A stretch of 12,092 nucleotides of DNA from Haloarculaceae archaeon (GTDB taxonomy: Archaea > Halobacteriota > Halobacteria > Halobacteriales > Haloarculaceae): NCBI GenBank assembly GCA_028274885.1, contig JAQCMX010000150.1, forward strand, positions 1 through 12,092, written 5' to 3'. The notes below the pieces were generated by a model, which was given only the letters and a program-made list of their open reading frames with translations, was not told the DNA's origin and searched no databases. The first letter of the stretch is position 1; every line of letters begins with the position of its first letter. Below are positions 1 through 6,536 of the stretch, piece by piece. The position numbers were made by a program, and so were the translations under genes.

Positions 1-2
1 GC

Positions 3-338
3 GAAGTTGCAGACTACCTCAGTGACGCAAACAACTACGACAGCGTCGTCGACGAGACGGGGTCGGACTCCGTGACAGTAGAAAATGGGGTTGGCTCCGG
101 CGCCAACTTTGCATTCGATCCGGCAGCGGTGCGTGTCGAGGCGGGTACCACCGTTACCTGGGAGTGGGCGGGTTCGGACTCGCACAGTGTCACCCACCAG
201 GACGAAGCGTTCAATTCGGGCATTCAGTCAGGGGAGGGCTCGACGTTCGAACACACCTTCGAAGAGACGGGTAACTACCTGTACCACTGTATCCCTCACC
301 AGTCACTCGGTCAACTTGGCGCAGTGATCGTAGAATAA
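3..338 (+). CDS. Halocyanin (type 1 blue copper protein), C-terminal part; 5' end outside window
   Basis: This is the end of a halocyanin, a small blue copper protein that carries single electrons on the outer face of the haloarchaeal membrane. The frame is open from the left edge, and the residues before the first in-frame Met at 72 already look like a halocyanin (VADYLSDANNYDSVVDETG), so that Met is not the start. The plastocyanin-like fold is clear: FAFDPAAVRVEAGTTVTWEW, then the first copper His in SDSHSV, then the C-terminal loop with Cys (288-290) and His (297-299) in YHCIPHQSLGQLG. In halocyanins and plastocyanins the axial ligand after CxPH is Met; here the codon at 312-314 is CAA, Gln. 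Stellacyanin-type proteins use Gln in this role. A signal peptide or lipobox, if present, is outside the window. The next gene starts 52 bases downstream on the same strand, so shared transcription with the Fe-S/NrfD genes is plausible. The family call is secure; the redox partner is inferred. Confidence 0.93.
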   Translation, partial: EVADYLSDANNYDSVVDETGSDSVTVENGVGSGANFAFDPAAVRVEAGTTVTWEWAGSDSHSVTHQDEAFNSGIQSGEGSTFEHTFEETGNYLYHCIPHQSLGQLGAVIVE

Positions 339-390
339 TCCCGCCAACAGTGGTCAAAAAGAAACGAGACAATAATCCACGAGACCCGCA

Positions 391-1890
391 ATGAGCACCG
401 ACGAATCTACAGACAACGACGAACCGAGACATCCCTACGAAACAGACGAATCCTTCCACCCGATGGGGAAGGAGTGGGAAGACCAGATGCGCGAGGAGCT
501 AGAGGAGACCGACTACGACGCTGATCTCGGGATGGAGATGGCAAAAGATGCCCAGCGACTTGTCGCTGGTGAGATATCCGAAAAGGAGTTCTACCAGAGC
601 TATCACGACGATGTCCAGGAGGAGTTCGAGGTCGACGACCGACCACTCTTTGAGGACCTCGACGGCGTGGACCCGTCCGATTTCGACGACGACCAGTCGA
701 TGTTCGAGGCGCTCAAAGACATCGACCTGGAGGCCGACGACGTCTCCCGGCGGGACATGATGAAAAAGATGGGTGCCGGTGCAGCCTTCCTCACGTACGG
801 CGCCTACGCAACCCAGCAAAACGGTCGGAGTGACGAGGTCCCACAGCTCGTCGAAAATCTACAAACCAAGGAGAAAAACCGCGAGCACCGCTGGGGGATG
901 GTCATCGATCTGGAGCGATGTGATGGCTGTCTTTCCTGTGTCTCGGGGTGTATCAACGAGAACGGCACCTCCACCGGCGCAAACTGGATGTACGTGTTCG
1001 CGTACGTCAACGAGGACACAGACCAGGCAAACTTCCTCGTTCGTCCCTGCCAGCACTGTTCGAACGCCCCGTGTGAGAAGGTCTGTCCGGTTCGCGCACG
1101 CCACACGCGGGAGAAAGATGGCCTGGTGTTGACCAACTACGAGACGTGTATCGGCTGTCGGTACTGTCAGGTTGCCTGTCCGTACGGCGTCAACTACTTC
1201 CAGTGGGGCGAGCCGGATACGGATCTGAGTGAACTCGAACATCTGGAGATGCGCCCTGAAAAGGTCCGTTCGATGGACTTCGACGAGCGAAAGGAGGCAC
1301 TCCAGACCGCTGCCGAGGACGGTGACCACATCTACGACGAGCGTGGCTGGTGGACAGACAGCCGACCACCGACGGGTGTGATGGGCAAGTGTACGATGTG
1401 TCCGTCCCGACAGGACGACCACACCGAGAGCCCACAGGGCACGGTCGCGTGTCAGGACGCCTGCGACGAGGCGGGCATGAGCGCGATTCACTTCGGCGAC
1501 CTCGAAGACGAGGACAGTCGTCCGAACCGTTATCTGCGAAAGCGCTCGGAAAACGTCGAGGAGAACGACCGACACTTCAACGATGAGGACGTTGTGGAAG
1601 GCGAGGATCCGGACATGTGGGAGTCCACGACGAACTGGGGCCGTCTCAGCTCGTTCAAGCTCCTCGAGGATCTGAACACCCAGCCGAACATCACCTACCT
1701 CGGCAACGAGCCAGGACCCAACGACAAGCAGGTCGATCCGGCAGAGATCCGCGAGGATCCGGAGAAACTGGATACGCCTGTCAGCTACGAGGATCTCACC
1801 GGTCAAGACCGGTGGGGTAACCAGGTCGTGGACAACCGAAAGGAGCATCTCGACTACGGGCCAAGCGGTCCGCCCGAGGAGGAGGCCTGA
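391..1890 (+). CDS. Four-cluster 4Fe-4S electron-transfer protein (DmsB/NrfC/HybA type) with internal Tat-like motif
   Basis: This 499-residue iron-sulfur protein is of the type that passes electrons between a membrane quinone subunit and a catalytic or soluble partner. Four cysteine groups are visible: CDGCLSCVSGC (177-187), CQHCSNAPCEKVC (220-232), CIGCRYCQVAC (253-263) and CTMC (334-337) with CQDAC (354-358). That is the full set for four 4Fe-4S clusters as in DmsB, NrfC and HybA. A Tat-like signal, SRRDMMKKMG followed by a small hydrophobic stretch, lies at residues 119-140. It is preceded by about 118 acidic residues, which is unusual. An in-frame Met at residue 104 (position 700) would give a conventional Tat signal, but the upstream stretch is acidic and organised like the rest, and its segment around residues 43-85 looks like a conserved domain, so I keep the ATG at 391. 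No good ribosome binding site precedes it. The gene is followed after three bases by the NrfD gene. Confidence 0.9.
   Translation: MSTDESTDNDEPRHPYETDESFHPMGKEWEDQMREELEETDYDADLGMEMAKDAQRLVAGEISEKEFYQSYHDDVQEEFEVDDRPLFEDLDGVDPSDFDDDQSMFEALKDIDLEADDVSRRDMMKKMGAGAAFLTYGAYATQQNGRSDEVPQLVENLQTKEKNREHRWGMVIDLERCDGCLSCVSGCINENGTSTGANWMYVFAYVNEDTDQANFLVRPCQHCSNAPCEKVCPVRARHTREKDGLVLTNYETCIGCRYCQVACPYGVNYFQWGEPDTDLSELEHLEMRPEKVRSMDFDERKEALQTAAEDGDHIYDERGWWTDSRPPTGVMGKCTMCPSRQDDHTESPQGTVACQDACDEAGMSAIHFGDLEDEDSRPNRYLRKRSENVEENDRHFNDEDVVEGEDPDMWESTTNWGRLSSFKLLEDLNTQPNITYLGNEPGPNDKQVDPAEIREDPEKLDTPVSYEDLTGQDRWGNQVVDNRKEHLDYGPSGPPEEEA
1876..1885 (+). promoter_or_regulatory. Ribosome binding site of the NrfD-type gene
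   Basis: The purine run GAGGAGGAGG lies inside the end of the Fe-S protein gene, 8 bases before the ATG at 1894. It is a strong Shine-Dalgarno match in a genome where most starts here look leaderless, so it marks an internal operon start and supports co-translation with the Fe-S subunit. Confidence 0.75.
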
Positions 1891-1893
1891 CCG

Positions 1894-3249
1894 ATGGCGA
1901 CCCAAAACAAAGAACCCGGGCCAGACGATATCCTGCGACCCATCCTCAACACCTCGAAGTGGTATTACGTGGCCTTCGGGGCTGCAAGTGCAGTCGTCGT
2001 GGTCTTTCTGGCGGCCTGGAGCTACCAGCTTGAGAACGGCCTGATCGTCACCAACCTCGGTGACTGGGGTAGCGGTGGTGGCGTCACCTGGGGCATGTAC
2101 ATCGGCGCGTTCATCTGGTGGGTCGGGATCGCCCACGGTGGCATCATCCTCTCGGCTGCTGTCCGGCTGTTCGGGATGGACAAGTATCAGCCGGTGGCCA
2201 GAATGGCCGAACTGCTCACGCTCGGTGCACTGAGTATGGCCGGGATGTACATCGTCATCCACACGGGTCGGCCCGACAGGCTCGTGTTGAGCGTCATCCC
2301 CTCCTACCCGTGGACCGTACAGAGCTCACCACTCGCATGGGATATCACCGTTATCACGCTGTATTTCGTGATGACGGCGACGTATCTGGGACTGACACTC
2401 CGGTACGATATTTACCGCCTGCGCGACCGTCTACCCGATCACTTCGACCTCCTCTACCGGTTTATCCTCATCGGATACAGCGAGAAAGAGGACAAGATTA
2501 TCGAGCGGATGGTCTGGTGGCTCGCACTCGGTATCATCGTGATGGCTCCGCTTCTTCTTCACGGCGGTGTCATTCCGTGGCTGTTCTCGGTGCTGCCGTC
2601 GATGCCCGGCTGGTCGGGGGCGATCCAGGGACCACAGTTCCTGACGATCGCTCTCACCTCGGCGATAAGCGGCGTGATCATCCTCTCGTATGTCTGCCGG
2701 TGGGCCTACGACTGGCAACATGTGTTTACCGACGAGATGTTCCGCGGTCTCACCAAGTGGCTCGGCCTGTTTGGCCTGCTTTTTGTGTGGCTCCAGCTCC
2801 AGCAGATAATCAACGGCGTGTTCGCCGCAGATGTCGCCGCGGAGCAGGTGATGGTCGCCAAGCTCGAACAGCCCGTCTACATCATCGCAATGGGTACGAT
2901 GGTCGTGGTCCTCGGATATATCTTCGCACAGGCACTCGACAAGCGGGTGTTCTCACTGAACCGATCGCTTGTGGCATCGATTGCCGTTCTGTACGCGACG
3001 CTCAGTGAGAAGATCCTGTTCGTCGTCGAGGGGCTGCAGTACCCTCAGTTCGACCTCTACGCCAACGTCCCTGGCACCTATATTCCAAGCCCGGTCGAAC
3101 TCGCTTCCCTGGCAGGGACGCTTGCGCTGTGTACCCTGTTTTTCCTGGTCATCATCAAACTGTTCCCGGTCGTGGAGTTGCACGCAGTTGAGGGCCACGA
3201 CGACGGTGACGGCGGCGGTGACGGCGGCGACGAGGAGGTGACAGCATGA
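1894..3249 (+). CDS. NrfD/PsrC/ActC-family integral membrane subunit
   Basis: This 451-residue polytopic protein of the NrfD family is the membrane partner of Fe-S subunits in polysulfide reductase, Qrc and alternative complex III. Members bind quinone near the outer face and exchange electrons with the neighbouring Fe-S protein. About ten hydrophobic segments can be marked by eye: 23-43, 65-91, 105-123, 148-169, 206-227, 245-268, 287-308, 326-346, 359-378 and 402-424. The segment WWVGIAHGGIILSA (His 81) and the loop HTGRPDR (123-129) resemble the conserved regions of ActC/NrfD proteins, as does the IPSPVEL stretch before the last helix. The C-terminus is an Asp/Gly-rich tail (436-448). The start is fixed by a strong ribosome binding site and a three-base spacing from the Fe-S gene, and the stop overlaps the next start. 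The family is clear. The substrate side of the complex cannot be read from this gene alone. Confidence 0.9.
   Translation: MATQNKEPGPDDILRPILNTSKWYYVAFGAASAVVVVFLAAWSYQLENGLIVTNLGDWGSGGGVTWGMYIGAFIWWVGIAHGGIILSAAVRLFGMDKYQPVARMAELLTLGALSMAGMYIVIHTGRPDRLVLSVIPSYPWTVQSSPLAWDITVITLYFVMTATYLGLTLRYDIYRLRDRLPDHFDLLYRFILIGYSEKEDKIIERMVWWLALGIIVMAPLLLHGGVIPWLFSVLPSMPGWSGAIQGPQFLTIALTSAISGVIILSYVCRWAYDWQHVFTDEMFRGLTKWLGLFGLLFVWLQLQQIINGVFAADVAAEQVMVAKLEQPVYIIAMGTMVVVLGYIFAQALDKRVFSLNRSLVASIAVLYATLSEKILFVVEGLQYPQFDLYANVPGTYIPSPVELASLAGTLALCTLFFLVIIKLFPVVELHAVEGHDDGDGGGDGGDEEVTA
3234..3240 (+). promoter_or_regulatory. Ribosome binding site of the 89-residue membrane protein gene
   Basis: GGAGGTG lies within the last codons of the NrfD-type gene, five bases before the ATG at 3246. 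With the ATGA overlap it indicates translational coupling of the small membrane protein to the NrfD subunit. Confidence 0.75.
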
Positions 3250-3515
3250 CGATCCTCTCCGAGGCCTTGCTGTCCTTGCCGACGATTCCGCTCGCGGGAG
3301 GGGGATCACCCTGGGACTTCGTCGCACCCGGTGTCTGGATCATCTTCGTCGTCATCGGGCTCCCGGTCTACACCGCTTTCCTGGGCTGGTTTTTCGGTAA
3401 ACCGAAACAGCTCAGTACCACGTTCCTGGGCCTCGGGCTGTTTTTCGGGCTCATTCTCTCACTGTGGGGCGGTCTGTTCGCTATCACGATGGTCATCAGA
3501 GTGCTTTTCTTCTGA
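3246..3515 (+). CDS. Small two-helix membrane protein coupled to the NrfD-type subunit
   Basis: This is an 89-residue hydrophobic protein that I do not recognise as a named family. It has two probable membrane segments, roughly residues 26-50 (ending in LGWFFGKPKQ) and 59-88 (a Gly/Leu/Phe-rich run to the C-terminus), joined by a short basic turn. The GKPKQ positive charge between the helices suggests that the loop is cytoplasmic and both ends are outside. The start overlaps the stop of the NrfD gene as ATGA and has a strong ribosome binding site, so it is almost certainly made in fixed ratio with that subunit. A structural or assembly role in the complex is an inference. ActD of alternative complex III also has two membrane helices, but it is about twice as long and carries a soluble domain that is absent here, so I do not equate them. 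Confidence 0.85.
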   Translation: MTILSEALLSLPTIPLAGGGSPWDFVAPGVWIIFVVIGLPVYTAFLGWFFGKPKQLSTTFLGLGLFFGLILSLWGGLFAITMVIRVLFF

Positions 3516-3544
3516 CCGTCCCGGCGCGCGTGGCTTTCAGTTTC

Positions 3545-3586
3545 TGAACGCAGTCAGTATTTTTTTGAATGCAATCAGTATTGTTG
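3545..3586. repeat. Two-copy 21-base tandem repeat between the electron-transfer operon and the Mrp gene
   Basis: Two adjacent 21-base units start at 3545 (TGAACGCAGTCAGTATTTTTT) and 3566 (TGAATGCAATCAGTATTGTTG in the second copy) and match at 17 of 21 positions. Two turns of the helix between copies would place the same face towards a bound protein, so this could be a regulator site. It could equally be a terminator that was duplicated. It lies about 46-87 bases before the Mrp start. Confidence 0.6.
3560..3566 (+). terminator. Possible T-tract terminator after the electron-transfer operon
   Basis: A run of seven T residues lies 45 bases after the stop of the small membrane protein gene. Archaeal intrinsic terminators are mainly T-tracts. 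The tract is also part of the tandem repeat and could instead contribute an A/T-rich promoter element for the Mrp gene. Confidence 0.35.
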
Positions 3587-3631
3587 CTGAAACCCGAAAG
3601 GCACTCACATGTCCAAGCTTTACAGGCAGCT

Positions 3632-4813
3632 ATGTCAATATCCGAAGCGGAACTGCAAGAGCGACTCAAAATGGTCGAAGACCCACAGATCGGTGCGGAA
3701 ATCATCTCGCTGAACCTCGTCATCGGTCTGGCGATCGAAGGCGATACCGCAAAGGTCTCGCTGGCGTTCAATTCCCCGTTCGCGCCCGGCGAGATGGCAC
3801 TGGGCGACGAAATCAGAGGTGTGATCTCCGAGGCGGGGCTCGAAACCGAACTCCACGCGGAGGTGACCCCGGAGATGGGATTCGACGACGAGATCTTTCC
3901 GAACATCCGCAACGTGATCGCCGTCGCCTCCGGCAAGGGTGGGGTCGGAAAGACGACCGTCGCAGCGAATCTCGCAGCAGGACTCGACAAACTCGGTGCC
4001 CGCGTCGGATTACTCGATGCTGACATTCACGGTCCAAACGTTCCCCGGATCCTGCCGACAGACAAGGCCCCAAACGTGGCACAAAACGAGGAACGGCTCA
4101 TTCCTGCCGTCTCTGACGGTGTGAAACTGATGAGTATGGGCTTTCTCGTCAAGAACAAGGACGATCCGGCGATCATGCGGGGACCGATGGTCAACAACGT
4201 GATGACACACTTTCTCGAGAACGTCGAGTGGGGTGATCTCGACTATCTGGTCGTGGACCTGCCGCCGGGAACCGGCGACGCATCGCTGGATTTGCTCCAG
4301 TCTTTGCCCGTCACGGGTGCGGCGATCGTCACGACGCCCCAGCAGATGTCACTCGACGATGCCCGAAAGGGGCTGCAACTGTTCAAACGCCACGATGCAC
4401 CCATCCTCGGGATCGTCGAAAACATGAGTCGGTTCCACTGCCCGACCTGCGACGATACGCACGATCCGTTTGGGGATGCCGACGGGGCTGAAGCGATCTG
4501 TGACGATTACGGGGTCGAGTTGCTCGGCAAACTCCCCATCCACGGGGACTACGGAGCAGACGGAACTGAAGCGCCGGTGGTAAAAGACCACGGTAGCACC
4601 GTCCACGACACGACCAGTGATCTCATCGAACGGATCGCCAACCGTATTGGTGAGATCAACCGTCGCCGGGTCGCCGGTCGACTCGACGAAATCGACGATG
4701 TCGACGACGCCGAAAAGGAACCGTCCGGCACTGCCCGCCTCGGTGGCGGGCCGGGCGGCGGTCCTGGCGGCCAACCACGCGGGATGGGCGGTCCGGGTGG
4801 CCCGGGACGCTGA
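3632..4813 (+). CDS. Mrp/ApbC-type Fe-S cluster carrier P-loop ATPase
   Basis: This 393-residue cytoplasmic protein is of the Mrp/ApbC/NBP35 group, which binds and delivers 4Fe-4S clusters to apoproteins. Residues 1-80 form a DUF59 (MIP18-like) domain. The ATPase domain follows with the deviant Walker A GKGGVGKT (101-108), the DADIHGPNVPR switch region (129-139) and the Walker B region VVDLPPGTGD (207-216). The cluster-binding CPTC (270-273) follows the family landmark ENMS. The C-terminus ends in a low-complexity Gly/Pro tail (about 370-393). I chose the ATG at 3632 because the DUF59 domain begins directly after it. An in-frame ATG at 3569 would add 21 residues of non-haloarchaeal composition and would start inside the tandem repeat. 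Lying next to a four-cluster Fe-S protein, it could help mature it, but the gene is separated by a 116-base gap and is generally a housekeeping function. Confidence 0.92.
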   Translation: MSISEAELQERLKMVEDPQIGAEIISLNLVIGLAIEGDTAKVSLAFNSPFAPGEMALGDEIRGVISEAGLETELHAEVTPEMGFDDEIFPNIRNVIAVASGKGGVGKTTVAANLAAGLDKLGARVGLLDADIHGPNVPRILPTDKAPNVAQNEERLIPAVSDGVKLMSMGFLVKNKDDPAIMRGPMVNNVMTHFLENVEWGDLDYLVVDLPPGTGDASLDLLQSLPVTGAAIVTTPQQMSLDDARKGLQLFKRHDAPILGIVENMSRFHCPTCDDTHDPFGDADGAEAICDDYGVELLGKLPIHGDYGADGTEAPVVKDHGSTVHDTTSDLIERIANRIGEINRRRVAGRLDEIDDVDDAEKEPSGTARLGGGPGGGPGGQPRGMGGPGGPGR

Positions 4814-4839
4814 GATCTGTCCACAATTCAGCCAAAAGA

Positions 4840-4851
4840 GTGTCCGGACAC
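4840..4851. promoter_or_regulatory. 12-base palindrome upstream of fumC
   Basis: GTGTCCGGACAC is a perfect palindrome in the 106-base gap between the Mrp and fumarase genes. It lies about 38 bases upstream of the TATA-like TTTTACG at 4889-4895. Its position fits an operator or activator site for fumC, but a 12-base palindrome in GC-rich DNA can be chance. Confidence 0.3.
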
Positions 4852-4886
4852 CACAGACGGCGCTTTCGGTTACACTCGTATCAGTA

Positions 4887-4896
4887 GGTTTTACGC
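4887..4896 (+). promoter_or_regulatory. TATA-like element of fumC
   Basis: GGTTTTACGC is centred about 28 bases before the ATG at 4920, the spacing expected for a leaderless haloarchaeal transcript. There is no Shine-Dalgarno sequence before the ATG, which agrees with leaderless expression. Confidence 0.45.
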
Positions 4897-4919
4897 AGCG
4901 CAACGCGAATTTCCGGTGC

Positions 4920-6329
4920 ATGAGCGACGACGATTTCCGTACCGAAGAGGACAGTCTCGGGGAGATGCAGGTGCCAGCAGACGCGTACTGGGGGGCACAG
5001 ACACAGCGCGCAATCGAGAACTTTCCGATCAGTTCGGTGACGTTCGACCGGCGGTTCGTGCGCGCACTCGGCGTGGTAAAGAAATCTACAGCGCAGGCGA
5101 ACCGCGAACTTGGCTTGCTCGGGGGCGACAAGTCCGACTGTATCGTCGAGGCTGCCGAGGAGGTCATCGCCGGGGAACACGATGACCAGTTCCCGGTGGA
5201 CGTGTTCCAGACCGGTTCGGGAACCTCCTCGAATATGAATGCAAACGAGGTCATCGCCAACCGTGCGACGGAGCTGTACGGGGGTGAGATCGGGACCAGA
5301 GAGATCCACCCTAACGATCACGTCAACTACGGCCAGTCGAGCAACGACGTGATCCCGACGGCGATGCACGTCTCCGCGAGGGAGGCCGTCGAGAAGGATC
5401 TCATCCCAGCATTGTCGGCGCTCCGGGACGAACTTGCGGCGAAAGAATCCGAGTTCGACGACGTGGTAAAGACCGGCCGAACCCATCTGCAGGACGCCAC
5501 CCCGATCACGCTCGGCCAGGAGTTCAGCGGGTACCGTACCCAGATCGAGAAAGGCATCGAGCGCGTACGCGACAGTAGCAAACGACTCGGGGAACTCGCA
5601 CTCGGTGGGACCGCAGTGGGGACGGGGTTGAACACCCACCCCGAGTTTCCCGAACTGGTTGCCGAATACATCTCCGAGGAGACGGGCGTCGCGTTTCGCG
5701 AAGCGGACAATCATTACGAGGCACAGGCTGCCCACGACGCGATGAGCGAGGCCCACGGCGCACTCAAAACGGTGGCAGGGAGTCTCAACAAGATCGCAAA
5801 CGACCTGCGTCTGCTCGCTTCCGGACCGCGCAACGGTCTCGGGGAGGTCGACCAGCCGGAGAACCAGCCCGGTTCGTCGATCATGCCCGGAAAGATCAAT
5901 CCCGTCGTCGCCGAGGCGGTCAATCAGGTCCACAAGCAGGTAGTCGGCAACGACGCTGCGGTGACCGCGGGTGCCCCGGAGGGACAGATCGATCTCAACC
6001 TCTACAAGCCCGTCATCGCAAGCAATTTCCTCCAGTCTGCAGAACTGTTGACAAACAGCAGCGAGGTCTTCGCCGATAAGTTCGTCGCCAAACTCGCGGC
6101 CGACCGCGAACACTGCAAGGCTCAGGTCGAACAGAGCATGGCGCTTGCGACCGCCCTGAACCCCGCGATCGGCTACGACAAGGCAAGCGAAGTTGCCAAG
6201 ACCGCGCTCAAGGAAGAAAAGAGTGTCAAGCAGGTCGCCGTCGAGAGAGGCTATCTCACCGAAGCCGAGGCCGAGGACGTGCTTGACCCACGGAAGATGA
6301 CCGAACGCGTTATTCTCGGTGACGAGTAA
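4920..6329 (+). CDS. fumC: Class II fumarate hydratase (fumarase C)
   Basis: This 469-residue enzyme interconverts fumarate and L-malate in the TCA cycle. The three superfamily regions are intact: TGSGTSSNMNANEV (98-111), KTGRTHLQDATPITLGQE (184-201, with the general acid/base region around His 189) and the signature GSSIMPGKINP (318-328, catalytic Ser). The GSGTSSNMN form and the Gly in MPGKIN point to fumarase rather than aspartate ammonia-lyase. The open frame extends upstream to 4617, but the leading residues there overlap the end of the Mrp gene and do not resemble a fumarase, whereas MSDDDFRTEEDSLGEMQVPA is the normal haloarchaeal N-terminus, so the ATG at 4920 is the start. The length is normal for the family. 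The stop codon TAA forms the first three bases of a long inverted repeat. Confidence in function is high. Confidence 0.97.
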   Translation: MSDDDFRTEEDSLGEMQVPADAYWGAQTQRAIENFPISSVTFDRRFVRALGVVKKSTAQANRELGLLGGDKSDCIVEAAEEVIAGEHDDQFPVDVFQTGSGTSSNMNANEVIANRATELYGGEIGTREIHPNDHVNYGQSSNDVIPTAMHVSAREAVEKDLIPALSALRDELAAKESEFDDVVKTGRTHLQDATPITLGQEFSGYRTQIEKGIERVRDSSKRLGELALGGTAVGTGLNTHPEFPELVAEYISEETGVAFREADNHYEAQAAHDAMSEAHGALKTVAGSLNKIANDLRLLASGPRNGLGEVDQPENQPGSSIMPGKINPVVAEAVNQVHKQVVGNDAAVTAGAPEGQIDLNLYKPVIASNFLQSAELLTNSSEVFADKFVAKLAADREHCKAQVEQSMALATALNPAIGYDKASEVAKTALKEEKSVKQVAVERGYLTEAEAEDVLDPRKMTERVILGDE

Positions 6330-6410
6330 TACCAACGGCTATAAGCCCATGAGCAATCCCGACCCCCCGTGGGGTCGAATATGCTCACGAAGTTATAGCC
6401 GTCAGTATAA
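6327..6410. repeat. Long nested palindrome (possible miniature IS200/IS605-like or structured RNA element)
   Basis: Three coaxial stems can be paired by eye. The outer stem pairs ACGGCTATAA (6335-6344) with TTATAGCCGT (6393-6402). The middle stem pairs TGAGCA (6350-6355) with TGCTCA (6382-6387). The inner stem pairs CGACCCC (6360-6366) with GGGGTCG (6371-6377) around a CCGT loop. The outer repeat extends with mismatches to 6327 and 6410, giving 15 matches of 18 between the ends, and the left end begins on the fumC stop codon. Simple archaeal terminators do not need such structure. A miniature mobile element with palindromic ends, as described for haloarchaeal IS200/IS605-related elements, or a 3' RNA element are the main readings. 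Confidence 0.7.
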
Positions 6411-6536
6411 GAATCCGGAGTCAACCGGCTCGTTCAGATCAGACTGCTTTCCGACAGGACTCGAGGCACGCGGGTGGGATCTGCCTGCCGTTGCGGACCG
6501 CACACGTCTAAGTGGATGCCGGACAGAACAGTTGGT

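Noticed and set aside
859..2262. Long open frame of 467 residues on the minus strand
   Set aside because: It lies antisense across the Fe-S and NrfD genes, whose motifs are unambiguous. Open antisense frames are common in GC-rich haloarchaeal DNA, and the product has no recognisable motif.
2118..3008. Open frame of 296 residues on the plus strand in another frame
   Set aside because: It is entirely inside the NrfD-type gene, Arg-rich and unlike haloarchaeal proteins.
3202..3236. Short GACGGTGACGGCGGC-type repeats
   Set aside because: They encode the Asp/Gly-rich C-terminal tail of the NrfD-type protein and need no separate explanation.
3569..3631. Earlier ATG for the Mrp-type gene
   Set aside because: The added 21 residues are basic and not part of the DUF59 domain, and the ATG lies inside the tandem repeat.
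4617..4919. Upstream extension of the fumarase open frame
   Set aside because: It overlaps the end of the Mrp gene, does not look like fumarase, and the ATG at 4920 has a fitting TATA-like element.
4881..6335. Open frame of 484 residues on the minus strand
   Set aside because: It is antisense to the intact fumarase gene and is a by-product of its codon bias.
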